Below are positions 1 to 11,174 of a stretch of DNA of 64,000 nucleotides, one piece after another. The notes beneath the pieces are model-generated. The model saw only the letters and a list, made by a program, of their open reading frames with translations, was not told where the DNA came from and searched no databases. Each line of letters starts with the position of its first letter. Positions within the stretch are counted from its first letter, which is position 1. Source of the DNA: Agelas oroides. Taxonomy: Eukaryota > Porifera > Demospongiae > Agelasida > Agelasidae. The stretch spans positions 2,520,641 to 2,584,640 of the forward strand of contig OX422194.1 of the NCBI GenBank assembly GCA_949130485.1. The letters are read 5' to 3'. A program made the position numbers and the translations under genes.

Positions 1-646
1 CCTGCCCAATGAGTACAGTCTTGGCCACTGTGGTCTTTCTGCTGCTTCTAGACACAAGCTCGCTTTCACAAGCAGGCACTTCACACTACTCACAGCTACT
101 GACACTACAGCACTCTACTAAACTCCGATCTAAGCTTATCTTCAAAGTTCCGACCACCACATGAAGGGTACCGCCAGGCCACATCTTAACTAGCTTAATT
201 ATAAACTGATTATTGGATGCCAATGCCGACAGGAAATGGGGAAAATCCCCAATTTTACGGACAGTGAACGGTTTGAGACTCCTAAAACGGACTGTGCGCT
301 AAAATTTTACCAAGACAAAGAGTTCTATGGGCTTGGATTCCAGGTTTGTCAACCTTGAAAATGCAGGGTTACCTGCCACCTTAAGTAGTAAATGAGGTTA
401 TGGGATTCACACCCCAAGATGCGAGATAAAGATTCACCCAATATAAACAATAACATTTACATCAGGAAGAAATGTTGGACATCCAATCTGAGTGCATTCT
501 GGTTAGTCCCATGGTAGCACCCACCACAGGAATAAATGTCTTGTTCACCAACAAGTCTCCCTTCACCAGCCACACCATCCTCACCCCTCACAGCAACTCC
601 AGAAGGGGTTTCTCTGCTTACGTCATGTTTAGGTGCTTATATTATA
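1..646. other. Intergenic, with one dispersed-repeat copy
   Basis: I see no supportable gene here. About 390-610 is a copy of a dispersed repeat whose relatives lie at about 24,225-24,412 and beside 25,953. All share a run like CACCCCAAGATGC, then ATCCAATCTGAGT, then a tract ending CCCTCACAG. Confidence 0.5.
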
Positions 647-758
647 GATAAACCACAGTAGACAGGGATTTATGGTCCATAAACCACCCGAGCCCAAGGG
701 CGCAGCCCGAGGGCAAGGGTAGTTTATGGCCATAAATCCCTGTCTACTGTGGTTTATC
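647..758. mobile_element. Short element with perfect 29-bp terminal inverted repeats
   Basis: Positions 647-675 (starting GATAAACCACAGTAGACAGG) and 730-758 are exact reverse complements of 29 bases, flanking a 54-base GC-richer core. This is the form of a MITE or a foldback hairpin. There is no coding capacity. The perfect arms suggest a recent insertion or ongoing homogenisation. Confidence 0.8.
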
Positions 759-1190
759 TGTTATATTCTCCACTCTGATTGGTCCTTGTAGTTATTAGTA
801 AACACACATGGTAGTTTTCACTGTAAACAAGGTATGCTATTAGTAAACATGTAAAGTAGTTTACACTGTAAACAAGGTAACTTATAGGAAACATCATTTT
901 ACAACTTCTGGGGTATATGGAACAGAATCTACAGAATCTACAACTTCCTGTCAGTATATGGAAAATAATACCCACCTGTTACCACAGAAACAAGGATGAA
1001 GTGGAGAATATATACCTATATATACAAAGTGCTTATATACCTATATATACAAAATTATGCTAGTGGTATTGAGTGCTTGGCCTTGTTCCCATGCTCCTCC
1101 CCAGCTTTTTGGCTGCATAATGTGTCGTACCAAAAATGTTGGGAAGAACCTATTGAGTGTGTAAGCTCACAAAGGGCTGGCATGTAGTAA
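759..1190. other. Intergenic, no gene seen
   Basis: AT-rich sequence with short local repeats (TATACCTATATATACAAA occurs twice near 1,010-1,052; GTAAACA-type repeats at about 795-900). The open frames look random. Confidence 0.4.
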
Positions 1191-1482
1191 AATAGGTAAG
1201 GCATGTCTTGCTATGGCTATTCATGGTGAAGTGCTATTACTGGCAAGTGAATTAATGTACGGCGTCTTCTGATAAGTGTTAAAAAGCTTACTACCAGCTA
1301 CCAAGTAACACTAAACTCTCAGTATGTAAAACTTTTAATAGGTAAGGCATGTCTTGCTATGGCTATTCATGGTGAAGTGCTATTACTGGCAAGTGAATTA
1401 ATGTACGGCGTCTTCTGATAAGTGTTAAAAAGCTTACTACCAGCTACCAAGTAACAATAAACTCTCAGCATGTAAAACTTTT
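1191..1482. repeat. Tandem duplication, two 146-bp units
   Basis: The unit beginning AATAGGTAAGGCATGTC at 1,191 is repeated head to tail at 1,337 with only a few differences (for example ACACTAAAC versus ACAATAAAC near the end). It does not encode a protein and looks like a recent local duplication. Confidence 0.9.
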
Positions 1483-2828
1483 AACCAAGGTGGCACCATT
1501 TAGGTATCTTGTAGTACAGTTCAGACTTGTTATAATGCGTATCTAACAATGTACAGTTCCTATACAAACAAGACAAACTGTTTCTCACTGACACTGACAG
1601 CATGGTTATAACTCATTTTCAGCATCATGAAGTGTATTATGGAATGATGGATCCCATGTGATTATTCTTGTCAGGTCTTTTCAACTTTCCCATTTGTATT
1701 GCAAGCACTGTGAATGTGGGATGGTTGGATGAAACTGATAAGCCCATCCTTTCTGTCACAGGTGTGGCCCAAACTCACCAGCTGCCTTGCTTCCTGCTAT
1801 CACAAGATTTTTGCGAAGAGATCAGTGAACCGTTACACACTGGTATGTGAAGATGTAACTTTATAGGTACTGTCAACATAAGTAATCACACCTTTTTCTT
1901 GTTAGTCATCTGTGAAGGGAGGCAGCAGTGTTGCTCAGGAGAAGAAAACACAAGAAGTAACACATGTGAACACAGGTAAAAGTTGATTGAAATGCTGACT
2001 GCAAATGTATTCATTTCCACTCCAATCACTCTAAACCTCTTTTCCAGTAGTAGACCCTCCTCAATGTATAATACCAAGTGATATGCAGGCAGGATATCTT
2101 TTCACCTTTGCATGTGTTTGGTATTTTGTGTAACACGTGCACTCAGCCAACACTGTGGCTTGCAAGTCACTTTGTACAATGGTATATAACAGAACAACAT
2201 TCAACATATAATAAGTAATAACGCTAATGCTAAGAGTCATTTACTTAAGAGTTGATTTTGCGACATAAGAGTTTGAACTGCGATTTCATGCACCACTCTC
2301 TGGTATTTGTTTGTAGCGTGTATAAGTTTCTATTAGTTTGGTGTCGCTGAGTCAATTGCCTGTAGTAGTGGCAGACATGGCAGGATACTATATTGCCTGA
2401 CTACTGATACTCCAAGCGGGATGACTTTTCTTTTTGTGTAGTTTGTGCCTTTGTATAAGGGTGCCTGAGGAGGCCTCTGGTGGTCTGTCCCCTGCATAGT
2501 GTTGCACTGAGAGAAGAGTTTCAGAGGAGGCTTGTCTGTCTTTTGTGTGGTCTGGCTTTTGTGTGGTCTATCTTCTGGTGCTCTGGGAGAGATGCTATAG
2601 GAAGAAGCTAGTCTGTTTCTATGTATAGCTATCCCATCTCCTGGTGCTTTAATTAGAGGGTGCTCCAGGGGAAGACGTAATTGTCTGCATTAATTTTGTC
2701 TCCTGGTGCATTGAGGAATGTGCACAAGAGGAACACTATTATGCCATTTTGTAGTCTGTTTCCTTAATTAAAGGGACTCCACAGAAAGGCTTGTCTGTCT
2801 CTCCCTTAGTACTCAGCATGTTCTTGCT
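1483..2828. other. Intergenic, no gene seen
   Basis: No open frame here resembles a known protein. From about 2,440 to 2,800 there are imperfect repeats of CTCCTGGTGCTTT/GAGGAAGAC character (roughly 80-bp periodicity around TTGTCTGT and CTGGTG), which looks like an old, decayed tandem array. Confidence 0.4.
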
Positions 2829-2870
2829 TAGCCTCGTTCCCAGGCTCTCCCCAGCCTGGGAACGAGGCTA
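2829..2870. repeat. Solo hairpin of the TAGCCTCGTTCCCAG family
   Basis: A 42-bp palindrome opens TAGCCTCGTTCCCAGGCT and closes with its inverse. The same end sequence terminates the elements at 9,950-10,687, 25,953-26,313, 57,109-57,709 and 60,247-60,647, so this looks like an internally deleted, ends-only relic. Confidence 0.75.
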
Positions 2871-4454
2871 GCACAGTTGTATGTACCAGTATAATTGGCT
2901 CATTCACACTATAACTGTACCGATAAAACTGAAGTATTATTGCTGGGCATACAGTAAAAGTTGTTATAGCCGCAGTAGCCTCTACAAAAAAATTAAGTCA
3001 TTCAGAATCTTTGAATATCACTCTGGACAACAGATTGATGAGGGTGATGCTAGAATATCTACTATGTAGGAAACAACTAAGCATTCATGATTTGAGTGTT
3101 GAATACCCATGCAGGGCACGCTGATCAAATGAACCCCACTTGTGCAGACAGTGAGGTATGCTGACAGATGGAGGCTGTTCTGATGGTTTGGTCCTGTTCA
3201 GCAACTAACAGAATTGTTCACATGTATATCAATAGCAGTATCCAGAGACTCAAGTATAACTTGTATAGTGTAGCTTCAGATATTTTGTACCTAACTTTTA
3301 AATTCCTTACCGTTCTCTACTACATAATCCTCCTTACAATGCATGAAAGGGCTGCTGGACGCATTCTTTGCTATGGGAGACCAAATCAGTCGAAAACCCA
3401 TTTAGATGTGACTTCCTCATGTACTGTTGCATAGATAGATCTTGGATAACTGTTACAGTATGATTATGTAACGTAACTTCCTCCAGTTCTGTAATGTGTA
3501 TAACACTTAGCACTGTTCCCATACTCTGCATTGCCTGATGAGGAATATATAGCAAAGACTGTTGTGCAAAAAATTGTCAACTTTACTGTGGTAGTCCACT
3601 ATCTCGTGAACAAGTTAAGATCACCCTCCACAGTACCAATGGATTTCAGTCAACATACTGTAAAAGATCCTTGACTTAGCTTTCAGTGTATCTTGTGCAC
3701 AACCAATTAATTGTTGCCCGTACAAAAATTGTTGGGTGGTGTAACTTCCTGTTTGGACATGCAGCAACTCATACTGCATAGCAATTGTGGAAGTTCCAAT
3801 ATTGACGCTAGGCTGTTATCTGCTTCTATGACGTCATCATGCGCTCTTGCTTTGAGGCATGTTCTCTTTGCACTTTCTTGTCTATTAAATTTGTATGCAA
3901 GCAGTAGCTAGCCACAATACTGTTTACTTTATGGCAGCCTATTTCCACTGTAAGTGTAGAAGAAATCTGTAAATGCTAATTCAGTATGCAAAGTGCCATT
4001 GTAAGAAGTCTACAGCTGTCTGATAAATGAACTTGTGTAATTTTTCATTGGGTAGAAGATACAAAATGTCTGCAAAAGATAATGTGAAGCGAAAGTCTTG
4101 CAACCTACAGTAAGAAAGTGCACTAATGTACATTCCAATACAATCCCACAAAGTTTGTCAACAGTGTTGTTCTGGAGTAAAAGTGTCATGTTCCATGTTA
4201 CCCTGCGTTCTAAGCTACCTTAAGTTACTGAGTTTTCTGCCATGAGACTGAGGAGTGGCTGTACTGCAAGACTAAAAGTGACATAAATAGGTGAAATGTA
4301 GCCTAAAGTTTAGGTGTACAACACCCAGGTGGTGAGTAAAATATACCCGTACAAAAAGGTAGCTATACTTACATTTCTGTGTACTACCACCGAGAATACT
4401 GACGGAATACAGACTTAAAAACATGCAGGTACAAATATATACTATCACTACAAC
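2871..4454. other. Intergenic, no gene seen
   Basis: Several 60-100 codon open frames occur on both strands, but none has recognisable protein character or convincing splice context. Confidence 0.4.
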
Positions 4455-5719
4455 TAATTGGGGCGAGCGCAGCGAGCCCCACACTTGTGGTGTAAACGGA
4501 AAATTGTCCATATATATGTATATATATATATGTATATATGTAGGTATGTTTGGCACGTGCGTATTCCGTATATGCATTCTGCCCTATTTGCACATGTTTG
4601 CATGCACAGCTAGCTAGCTACATTTTAAAGTCAGAAAAAAACTTTAGGTACGACTCAATTATGGAACGCGAAGAAAGAAGAGAAAGGCTGAGGCGTAGAA
4701 ACCAACGCGATAGGGATCGTCGCGCTGCTGAAAGCGCTCAACAAAGGGAGACACGGTTAGTGAGACGGAGAGTAAGGGATAGAGCTCGTCGTGCTTCGCG
4801 GTCTGCTGCTGAGCGGGAGAGGATCTTGGATCAGAGGAGAGAGCGATTAGCGTCAGAGACTCCAGACCAGAGAGAGGCCCGGCTGGAGCAAGTGAGTCTC
4901 GCGAGGCATATGAGACTGTCGCATGAGATCCCGGACCAGAGAGAGGCCCGGCTGGAGCAAATGAGCGTCACGAAGCAAAGGAGACTGTCAGGGGAACCAA
5001 CGCAACAGGGACTTGAAAAACGGTGAGGAAAAGGGAGGCACGATTAGTAAGACGGTGACTGATTATTTAATGGCGTGCTTCGTGACTCTGCCGCCAATGG
5101 GGAGTCGGCCATCGATAAGTGTACAGAGCGATTATAGCTTGTGAGAACCCGAACCAGAGAGGCCTGCATGACTCGATCAAATAGCCCTAGCTTGTTGAGC
5201 AACATGCAGCTAGAGAAGAGCTTCTGAAACTCCATACCACAAGTCCAGTACACACAGTGCTCAGGACAAGGGCTGACAATATAGACTACAGCAAAAGAGG
5301 CCTGACCCCACAGCTGTATGTGTTTAGCAAATATCCACTATTGACACTTGAGAAGACAGTTCCAAGATGTCAATATTTAAAGTTGGAGTCACAGGACACC
5401 AACAGAATATACTTGTTCATACTGAGATGTTGAACCCTCATTCTTAACTTGCAACCCTTCAGGCCACCAACAAACACAAGATGAGCACATACCAAGCTAC
5501 ATTGGTCAATGAACACAGGCATACATTTGATACCCTAGCCTCTTCCCCAGGCATTTCCCGCCTCTAGTTCCATAGGCAAATATTGAAGGTGGGAAGAACT
5601 GCATGGGAATGAGACTGTTATGTGAGGTGCCTGCAAGTGGGAAAATGTAGTGCTATGAAACGCTAATGCACCATACAACTCCCTCACGCTCGCCCCACAA
5701 TGCACTGCATTCCCCTAGT
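4455..5719 (+). mobile_element. Composite dispersed element carrying an arginine-rich ORF (copy 1)
   Basis: The left end is TAATTGGGGCGAGCGCAGCG, followed by a TA-rich stretch, an arginine-rich ORF (4,661-5,026), and a right end CTCGCCCCACAATGCACTGC..CCCCTAG. The same blocks occur in the same order, inverted, at 23,397-24,210, where the middle is shorter. Shared ends and collinearity identify one mobile family. The superfamily is uncertain: the right end closes CTAG followed by T in both copies, as Helitrons do, but the left end does not begin TC. Part of the right segment (5,534-5,620) carries TAGCCTCTTCCCCAGGC, so nested elements are possible. Confidence 0.65.
4661..5026 (+). CDS. Small arginine/glutamate-rich repeat protein in a mobile element (STPR-like)
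   Basis: This 121-codon frame starts ATGGAACGCGAAG. It is dominated by R, E and Q and carries two clear tandem units of the form TPDQREARLEQ (about residues 67-77 and 90-100), preceded by two more diverged units. Such roughly 23-residue basic repeats resemble the STPR DNA-binding repeat and the basic N-terminal repeats I associate with Helitron-type replication proteins in invertebrates; that link is from memory. No helicase or nuclease follows, so this is probably a truncated N-terminal relic. A degenerate inverted copy lies at about 23,925-24,080. It could be translated, but a host function is not supported. Confidence 0.45.
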   Translation: MEREERRERLRRRNQRDRDRRAAESAQQRETRLVRRRVRDRARRASRSAAERERILDQRRERLASETPDQREARLEQVSLARHMRLSHEIPDQREARLEQMSVTKQRRLSGEPTQQGLEKR

Positions 5720-8700
5720 TATGTATTATGTGAAATGTTGGTACTGCAATACTTGCATGTGTATAAGTATCCAAGCACATGTTGGTTATGGGATACCGCT
5801 CGCGCGCGCGCGTAGTTACCGTATATTCTAAATTTACGTACGCACGTTACAATTTTCACTTGAAACAGCCACGACTAGGTGTGTATTTTTCCAGCCAAAC
5901 ATAGGTTTCAGCAGCTATGTATACGAAGCGGTTTAACGTCCTAAGTGCTAAAAAATGGACAATGCAGGTCCGGACGGAGAGCTTTTTGGGATAGCGTCAG
6001 CTGTCGTAAGTATACAGAAAGTTAATAATTGTGTGGTACGTGGAGTTCAGCTGAAAACAGACTGTTTCTTAAAAAGCAAGAGGTATTTTTCAAAAACGCC
6101 TTCGTCCGGACCTCGAAAATGTTACGAATTGTCCCTCTGCGTTGCCGTTCCTCCCTTCCAGTTGTTTGCGGAAGCGGAATTTGGCTGGAAAATTCGCGAA
6201 CTTTGGCCACGCGTGCACGACCGACCCTTAGAGGTCTGTCATTGCTTCTCGCTATGGAAGTTTGTGTTGTGCCTCTCGACTCATCCTTCGTGTTTTGCAT
6301 CTGTAGCCTAACGTACGCAGCCACAGAGAGTTGGTCCATCTGGACCGCTGACCACGCCCACTTCCGTACCCGTAACCTTAAATGGAGCCACATCTCACAG
6401 GCACTGCACTGCACACACACAATCCACTTGCTCATCTTTATTGCCGTCATCTTCTTGGAGGCAGACACCACAGAAAGTGGTGTCTATGCTAAGCAGCATG
6501 TTTGTGATTCTGCATAAGATGTGGTTTGCTGAGATGAGTGGATGTCAGTTTCTCTTCTTTGTGGAGAAGAAACATAGTTGTTTGTCTACATTCTTGTTTG
6601 GTAGAAAACATCACTTCTGATGTAGGGTATGTGACCTTGAGTTAGAGTTATTTTCAATGGCCTTGATCACTGTAATTGAGCAGGATGATTAATTCTATGG
6701 GTTTGCTTTGGAGGACCTAGAAACACTTATGGTCATGGCGGAAGACTCTGATATGAACATTGGGAGTGAAAATGAATTGGACCTTGGCACCGTGATTGCT
6801 AGAGTTGGTTCAAGTGAGGATGACCAGCCAAATGTTCTTATTCCTAATTTGGGTAATGAAAGGAAACTAAGAGCTAGAAAGGCAAATGACTGAGCTAGAA
6901 ATGTCAGAATGTGATATGCACACATGCCAACATCCAGCATAAAACATTTATTGAACATTAAACTGTTATTTCTCAAAGTTGTCTTGTACATGATTTGGTT
7001 TTAAGAAATAATAACAACAAATGTTAATCTGGAGTTAGAAGTTCAGAAGTAGGTGGTAAGTTAAACATGAATTTAGCCTTAAGCCTCTGTCTGACCTTTC
7101 TCTGACTGTAACCCGTGTCAGAGGTGTCATGAATGTCATCGTAAGGCCATGAATGTCATTAACAACACCTAGGCTAGGCACTATTGTGGGTCATGAATCT
7201 CATTAACAGCTATGCAAAGACTGGAAACAGCCACGTTTGTGTGATCAGCCCTTACTTGACATGGTCTGACTGCTTTTGTCACCAGACCCCTCATGAAATC
7301 ATTAAATGGCTGCTTTATGGGCTGTTTTGTTTGTACAAGAAAGCAAGCTGTTCCTTGTTAATCATAAACTTTGCCTAGTTTACAGTGTGTTTACCATTCA
7401 CCTCATGCAGGAAGGTCAAACAGAGAGTTGAGTAATGGGTGAAGATGGCATCCGTGTCCACAAAGAGTAGAATCTGACAGTCGTCTAAGTATTTGAATAT
7501 CCCGTCAAACTTGGCCGGAACACTTCTCATGTGTGTCACTGATGATGCACATGCACTCCTGCTAGCTGCAATGGATGAGCAAAGATGGTCAAAAGATTGG
7601 CCTAATACATGGAGATTTGAGCAATCAGCATTGTGAGAGCTTATAAGCCCATCTAACAGTCCTTGGAGAAATATAATCCACATTTCCGAGAATGATCATA
7701 CCCTTCAGGGACTTCGCGGTTTCCAGGTGGTTGTTGTTTGGATACTTCATCATCCATTTTGCTGCATCTTCCAATAAAATGAAAGACATACAAAGGTTTT
7801 TGAAGGATTACTCTGACATTGTTCATTCCAATGTGACTAGCTAGCTCTAACATTATCATGTATCACATCTGCATGGAATGTATATATTTGTCACAATGCC
7901 CACAGGCGAAGTGATTTTAACACTGAGTAGGTGTGATTCGTTTTGCATCCAAGCGAATGATGTTTGTTACCAAGCATAACATTAGGCCTTTAGCAGCAAA
8001 GTGTTTTGTCTTTCTCAATTGGAAAATACTACTAAAGAGCTGTCAGTTTGTTCGTCCAACTAAGGTTGTGCCTTCATGCATGCAGGAGTATACTCTGGCT
8101 GGGCATTTGGCTGCATTGTTGGTAGATAGCTCAATTAAGCTCCTCTCTGTGGTGGGCTTAGAGAAGTGTTTGGTGGATATTTCAGGAAGTCTGCTACTGT
8201 GTGCCACATATAGTGTTGAGCACTATGAGCAAAATTGTGCATGGTGGTCAGTGAATGCTATATAACCTGGTTAATTTGTGTTGCTTGTACCCCCATCCCC
8301 CCTAGCTTTTTTTTAACAATTCATATACTGGCTTCTTGGTGGGCTATTTTTTCCAACACCCAACAAGTCATAGGTGAAGAAGTTGCATTTGAGTAATAAT
8401 ATTTGCAACATACGTAGCTAAGCTTATAGGTTTTAATGTGTATGAGGATGATACAATAATGATTGAGGTTTCCTAATGATGAGCCAAATTTGCCTGCGAC
8501 TTAATAGGGAATTGAGCTCCTCATCAGCACAGTTCCAGATCACAGCACACAAAGCATGCATTTGAGTAGCAGCCAACACATGAGAGGCTGGAAATGAGAT
8601 TAAATTAGCCACGAAGTAACCAGTAGTTTTTACCAGATGGTTGACTAAATGTTACTTCTACACACAGGCCACATCTGCCTACCTGCTGAGTTAGAACAAC

Positions 8701-8814
8701 ATTATGATATACAAGAAAATCCACCATTTAGTCCTTGTGAAGGGTTACTTTTCTAAGATAGAGTTATGTGTAGCTAACTGCTGGCTTGCTGGAAAACAAA
8801 ATGTTATCACAACA
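5720..8814. other. Gene-poor region with weak coding-like fragments
   Basis: No confident gene. Two stretches look more protein-like than background. One is an acidic frame at 6,708-6,893 (+), rich in E, D, S and L and ending in a basic tail. The other is minus-strand sequence at 7,375-7,770, where two adjoining frames read like exons: one near 7,763-7,705 after a good TTTTATTGGAAGATGCAG acceptor, and one ending at 7,375. Neither matches a family I recognise. They could be remnants of a host gene or of a transposon. Confidence 0.3.
5955..6005 (+). other. Possible first coding exon (weak)
   Basis: An ATG at 5,955 opens 17 codons and meets a consensus-quality splice donor (GTC then GTAAGTATAC) at 6,006. 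I could not connect it to a convincing downstream exon. The acidic frame at 6,708-6,893 is one candidate. Listed only because the donor is strong. Confidence 0.2.
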
Positions 8815-9723
8815 CAGTGGCGGATCTAGGATTCTGGTGCCGTTTTCGTTTTGGCAGAGATAATATATACTACGTAACCTGGATTGGAAACTTGTCACGT
8901 GCCGCGCATTACTACAGTGTATAGTAAGCTGTACGATGTTTGGTGCCGGATTGTTTACGCTCAGTTGCGGGTGTGAAATTTCTTAGAGACGAAGGATAAA
9001 AGAGAGCGTCCTGAATCGCTACGTGGCTTTGGAAGCGTCAAGTATGTTATTTTTTGTACTGCTGGGTATCCTGTGATAAAATTTAGTCAGTATAGGTTGA
9101 ATTATCCTCGTAGACCTGTGTTTGTTGCGGTACAAAGCGGTAGCCAATGCGGATATAAGCGTTTGTGTACCTCTCTAGGACTACACATGGCATTTCGAAA
9201 ATGTTTGAACTCGTGGGACGGTTGCGTAGTCGGTGTTACATTGGCTGTGATAAGTTATTTGTAGGTTCGCGTACGCGTTCGCTCGAAGTCGACACATTTG
9301 CTTGACAGGCAAATGAAAAAATTGGATGTGTTTGTGTACCTACTGTAGCAGAAGTCCATAATTATACAATTCACATTTCCAGCAGTTTATGGAAGCTTTG
9401 GGGTTTACTGTATGAGAATAAGTAGTTATTATTACTGTTACTAGGAGTACGCATGCGTATGATGCCTCGCGCCGCTCCAAGCGCCATGCGCGGATGGGGC
9501 GCGCGGCGCAGGTGTCAGGGGTTGCTCGTTTAGTATAGTGGGAGCCCAAAGAATAGTACAAAACAACGGTAACGTGAAGAGTGAGCCTAAATACCTGGCT
9601 TGTGAAGAATCTCCAGTACGTGCTTTCTACTGTTGAACTTTCTCTTTTTCTTTTTTTTTTTCTTTGTCAGAGTCGCAAAGGCAGCCCTTCAAAACCATGG
9701 AACCCCCTCTAGATCCGCCACTG
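8815..9723. mobile_element. Non-autonomous hAT-like element with CAGTGGCGGATCTAG ends
   Basis: The left end CAGTGGCGGATCTAG (8,815) and right end CTAGATCCGCCACTG (9,723) are exact 15-bp inverted repeats around a roughly 0.9-kb interior with no transposase. CAGTGGCGGA-type termini are typical of hAT-superfamily MITEs. An 8-bp target duplication is not clear (flanks TCACAACA versus CAACAGTG). A related single end occurs near 19,499. Confidence 0.65.
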
Positions 9724-9949
9724 CAACAGTGATCTTCCAACTATATATTTGTACAGTTCTGCAATCAGGCCAGAGTTCACAAACTGTTTTTTGCATCTTA
9801 CTGCAGTGTGTGTGTGGGAGTTGTAAAACTCTGTTCATACTATAAAACCACAATTTTTAATGGCACTAATTGGCTTGCTCCAATGTTGCTTAGCAACTCA
9901 TGTACTTATACATGTATATACCACCTGGAGTATAGTCATGGTACACTGT

Positions 9950-10687
9950 TAGTCTCGTCCCCAGGCCCCACCCTCTCACGAGGAAAAGGGTCTGGTGAGT
10001 ATTGAGTCAATTTGAGTGCTTCCTTGGTTGTGCTGTGTCAGCAATGTTGATGTTTGAACAAGTGAATGACTATATCTTTATGAGGTAGTACTATTTCATT
10101 GGCAAGCATCAGCTCATGTATGACATTGTGCTATTCAGGGCTGGAGCTAGCTATTTTAGACTGGTATGGCCATAGTGATGATTGATGATGCTAGGGTATG
10201 CTTCTCCAGGAAACTTATAAAATTAGGTGTTCTGAGATTGCTGAGGCTATGTTTTGGCCAAAATGGTACTAGAATCTCCTACCTGAACAAAGCTGACAGT
10301 CTCAAAGTACTTTTCCGAACGCGGAAAGGTGATGCGAGTTGCCTGGAAGGCTTGAACTAATCTATTCTTGGAAGACTTTGCTGCATGGCGTACATCATTT
10401 CGCACACGTTAGCCTCGCCCCCATTTTGCGCGCTGCTTTCGCGCTTGGGATGCTTGGCTGTTGAAATTCCGTAGAAGGCGTCGTCGGGTGGAGGCTACAC
10501 GGCATGTACGGGTAAGTTAAAATTCAAGCGACGCCATTTTCTCCCTCTGGTACGGCCAAAGCCATAGCCGGCCTTACTGGCTTGTTCAGAATCGAGACTG
10601 CTGACGTGCACGTGGCACAACCAAGAACGCGCTAATGGTCGCCAGACCCTTTTCCTCGTGAGAGGGTGGGGTCTGGGTACGAGACTA
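9950..10687. mobile_element. 738-bp TIR element, TAGTCTCGTCCCCAG family
   Basis: Arms at 9,950-9,995 and 10,642-10,687 are near-perfect inverted repeats of about 46 bp containing CTCACGAGGAAAAGGGTCTGG. The interior is non-coding. It belongs to the end-sequence family also seen at 25,953, 57,109 and 60,247. Confidence 0.8.
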
Positions 10688-10748
10688 TGGTGCAGTAAGA
10701 GGCCTCATGTACCTAGTGTGCACAAGCAACCAATGAACTAGCAACCTA

Positions 10749-10880
10749 AAAAACAGGCCTAGCTAGATGTTATGCGAAGTCACCCACTGCACAGGACATA
10801 TTTCAGCCAATACCAGGCCTTATCAGCTGCCGCTACCGGCGGAGGTGACCAGGAGATGGGGACTGCTATCTCATGCATGC
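10749..10880 (+). repeat. Dispersed repeat, copy also at 19,019-19,135
   Basis: The segment containing AAAACAGGCCTAG, GTCACCCACTGC, GGCCAATACCAGGCC-like sequence and GGGAGATGGGGACTGC recurs in the same order at 19,019-19,135 with small indels. It is non-coding. Confidence 0.75.
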
Positions 10881-11144
10881 ATTTTCTGTCATGCAGCCAT
10901 TGTTCTCCCTGTGCAGCTATTATGGCTGAGTGTTTTATGCACAGACTAAGCCTAAACATCCTGCTGACATGTGCTGTCTGTGAGAACACAACTTGCATGA
11001 CCTGTCATGCTCAGTGTAAGTCCTTACTTGAAGCAGCTGAGGTAAGTTGACATGCATGCATGGGGACTTAGCCTCTTGGGGTGGGGGGTGACACTGTCTT
11101 CTCAAGCTAGTGTTAGCTGCTCTTCAAGGCTGTACCTAGCATAG

Positions 11145-11174
11145 GGGCAGGGGGGGGGGGGGGGAGGGGGGGGG
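11145..11174. repeat. Guanine homopolymer tract
   Basis: An almost uninterrupted run of G, broken by one C-A and one A. It could adopt G-quadruplex structure and is a likely site of length error in assembly. Confidence 0.9.

Noticed and set aside
1191-1482. CRISPR-like or satellite array
   Set aside because: Only two long units with no unique spacers; it is a simple tandem duplication.
4423-4617. Small ORF containing GERSEPH-type sequence
   Set aside because: The sequence comes from the end of a dispersed element (GGGGCGAGCGCAGCGAGCCC) that recurs inverted at 24,180, so it is not a gene.
6022-6517. Long overlapping ORFs on both strands
   Set aside because: Three frames of similar length cover the same bases with no recognisable motifs and no splice support. 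They look like GC-richer non-coding sequence.
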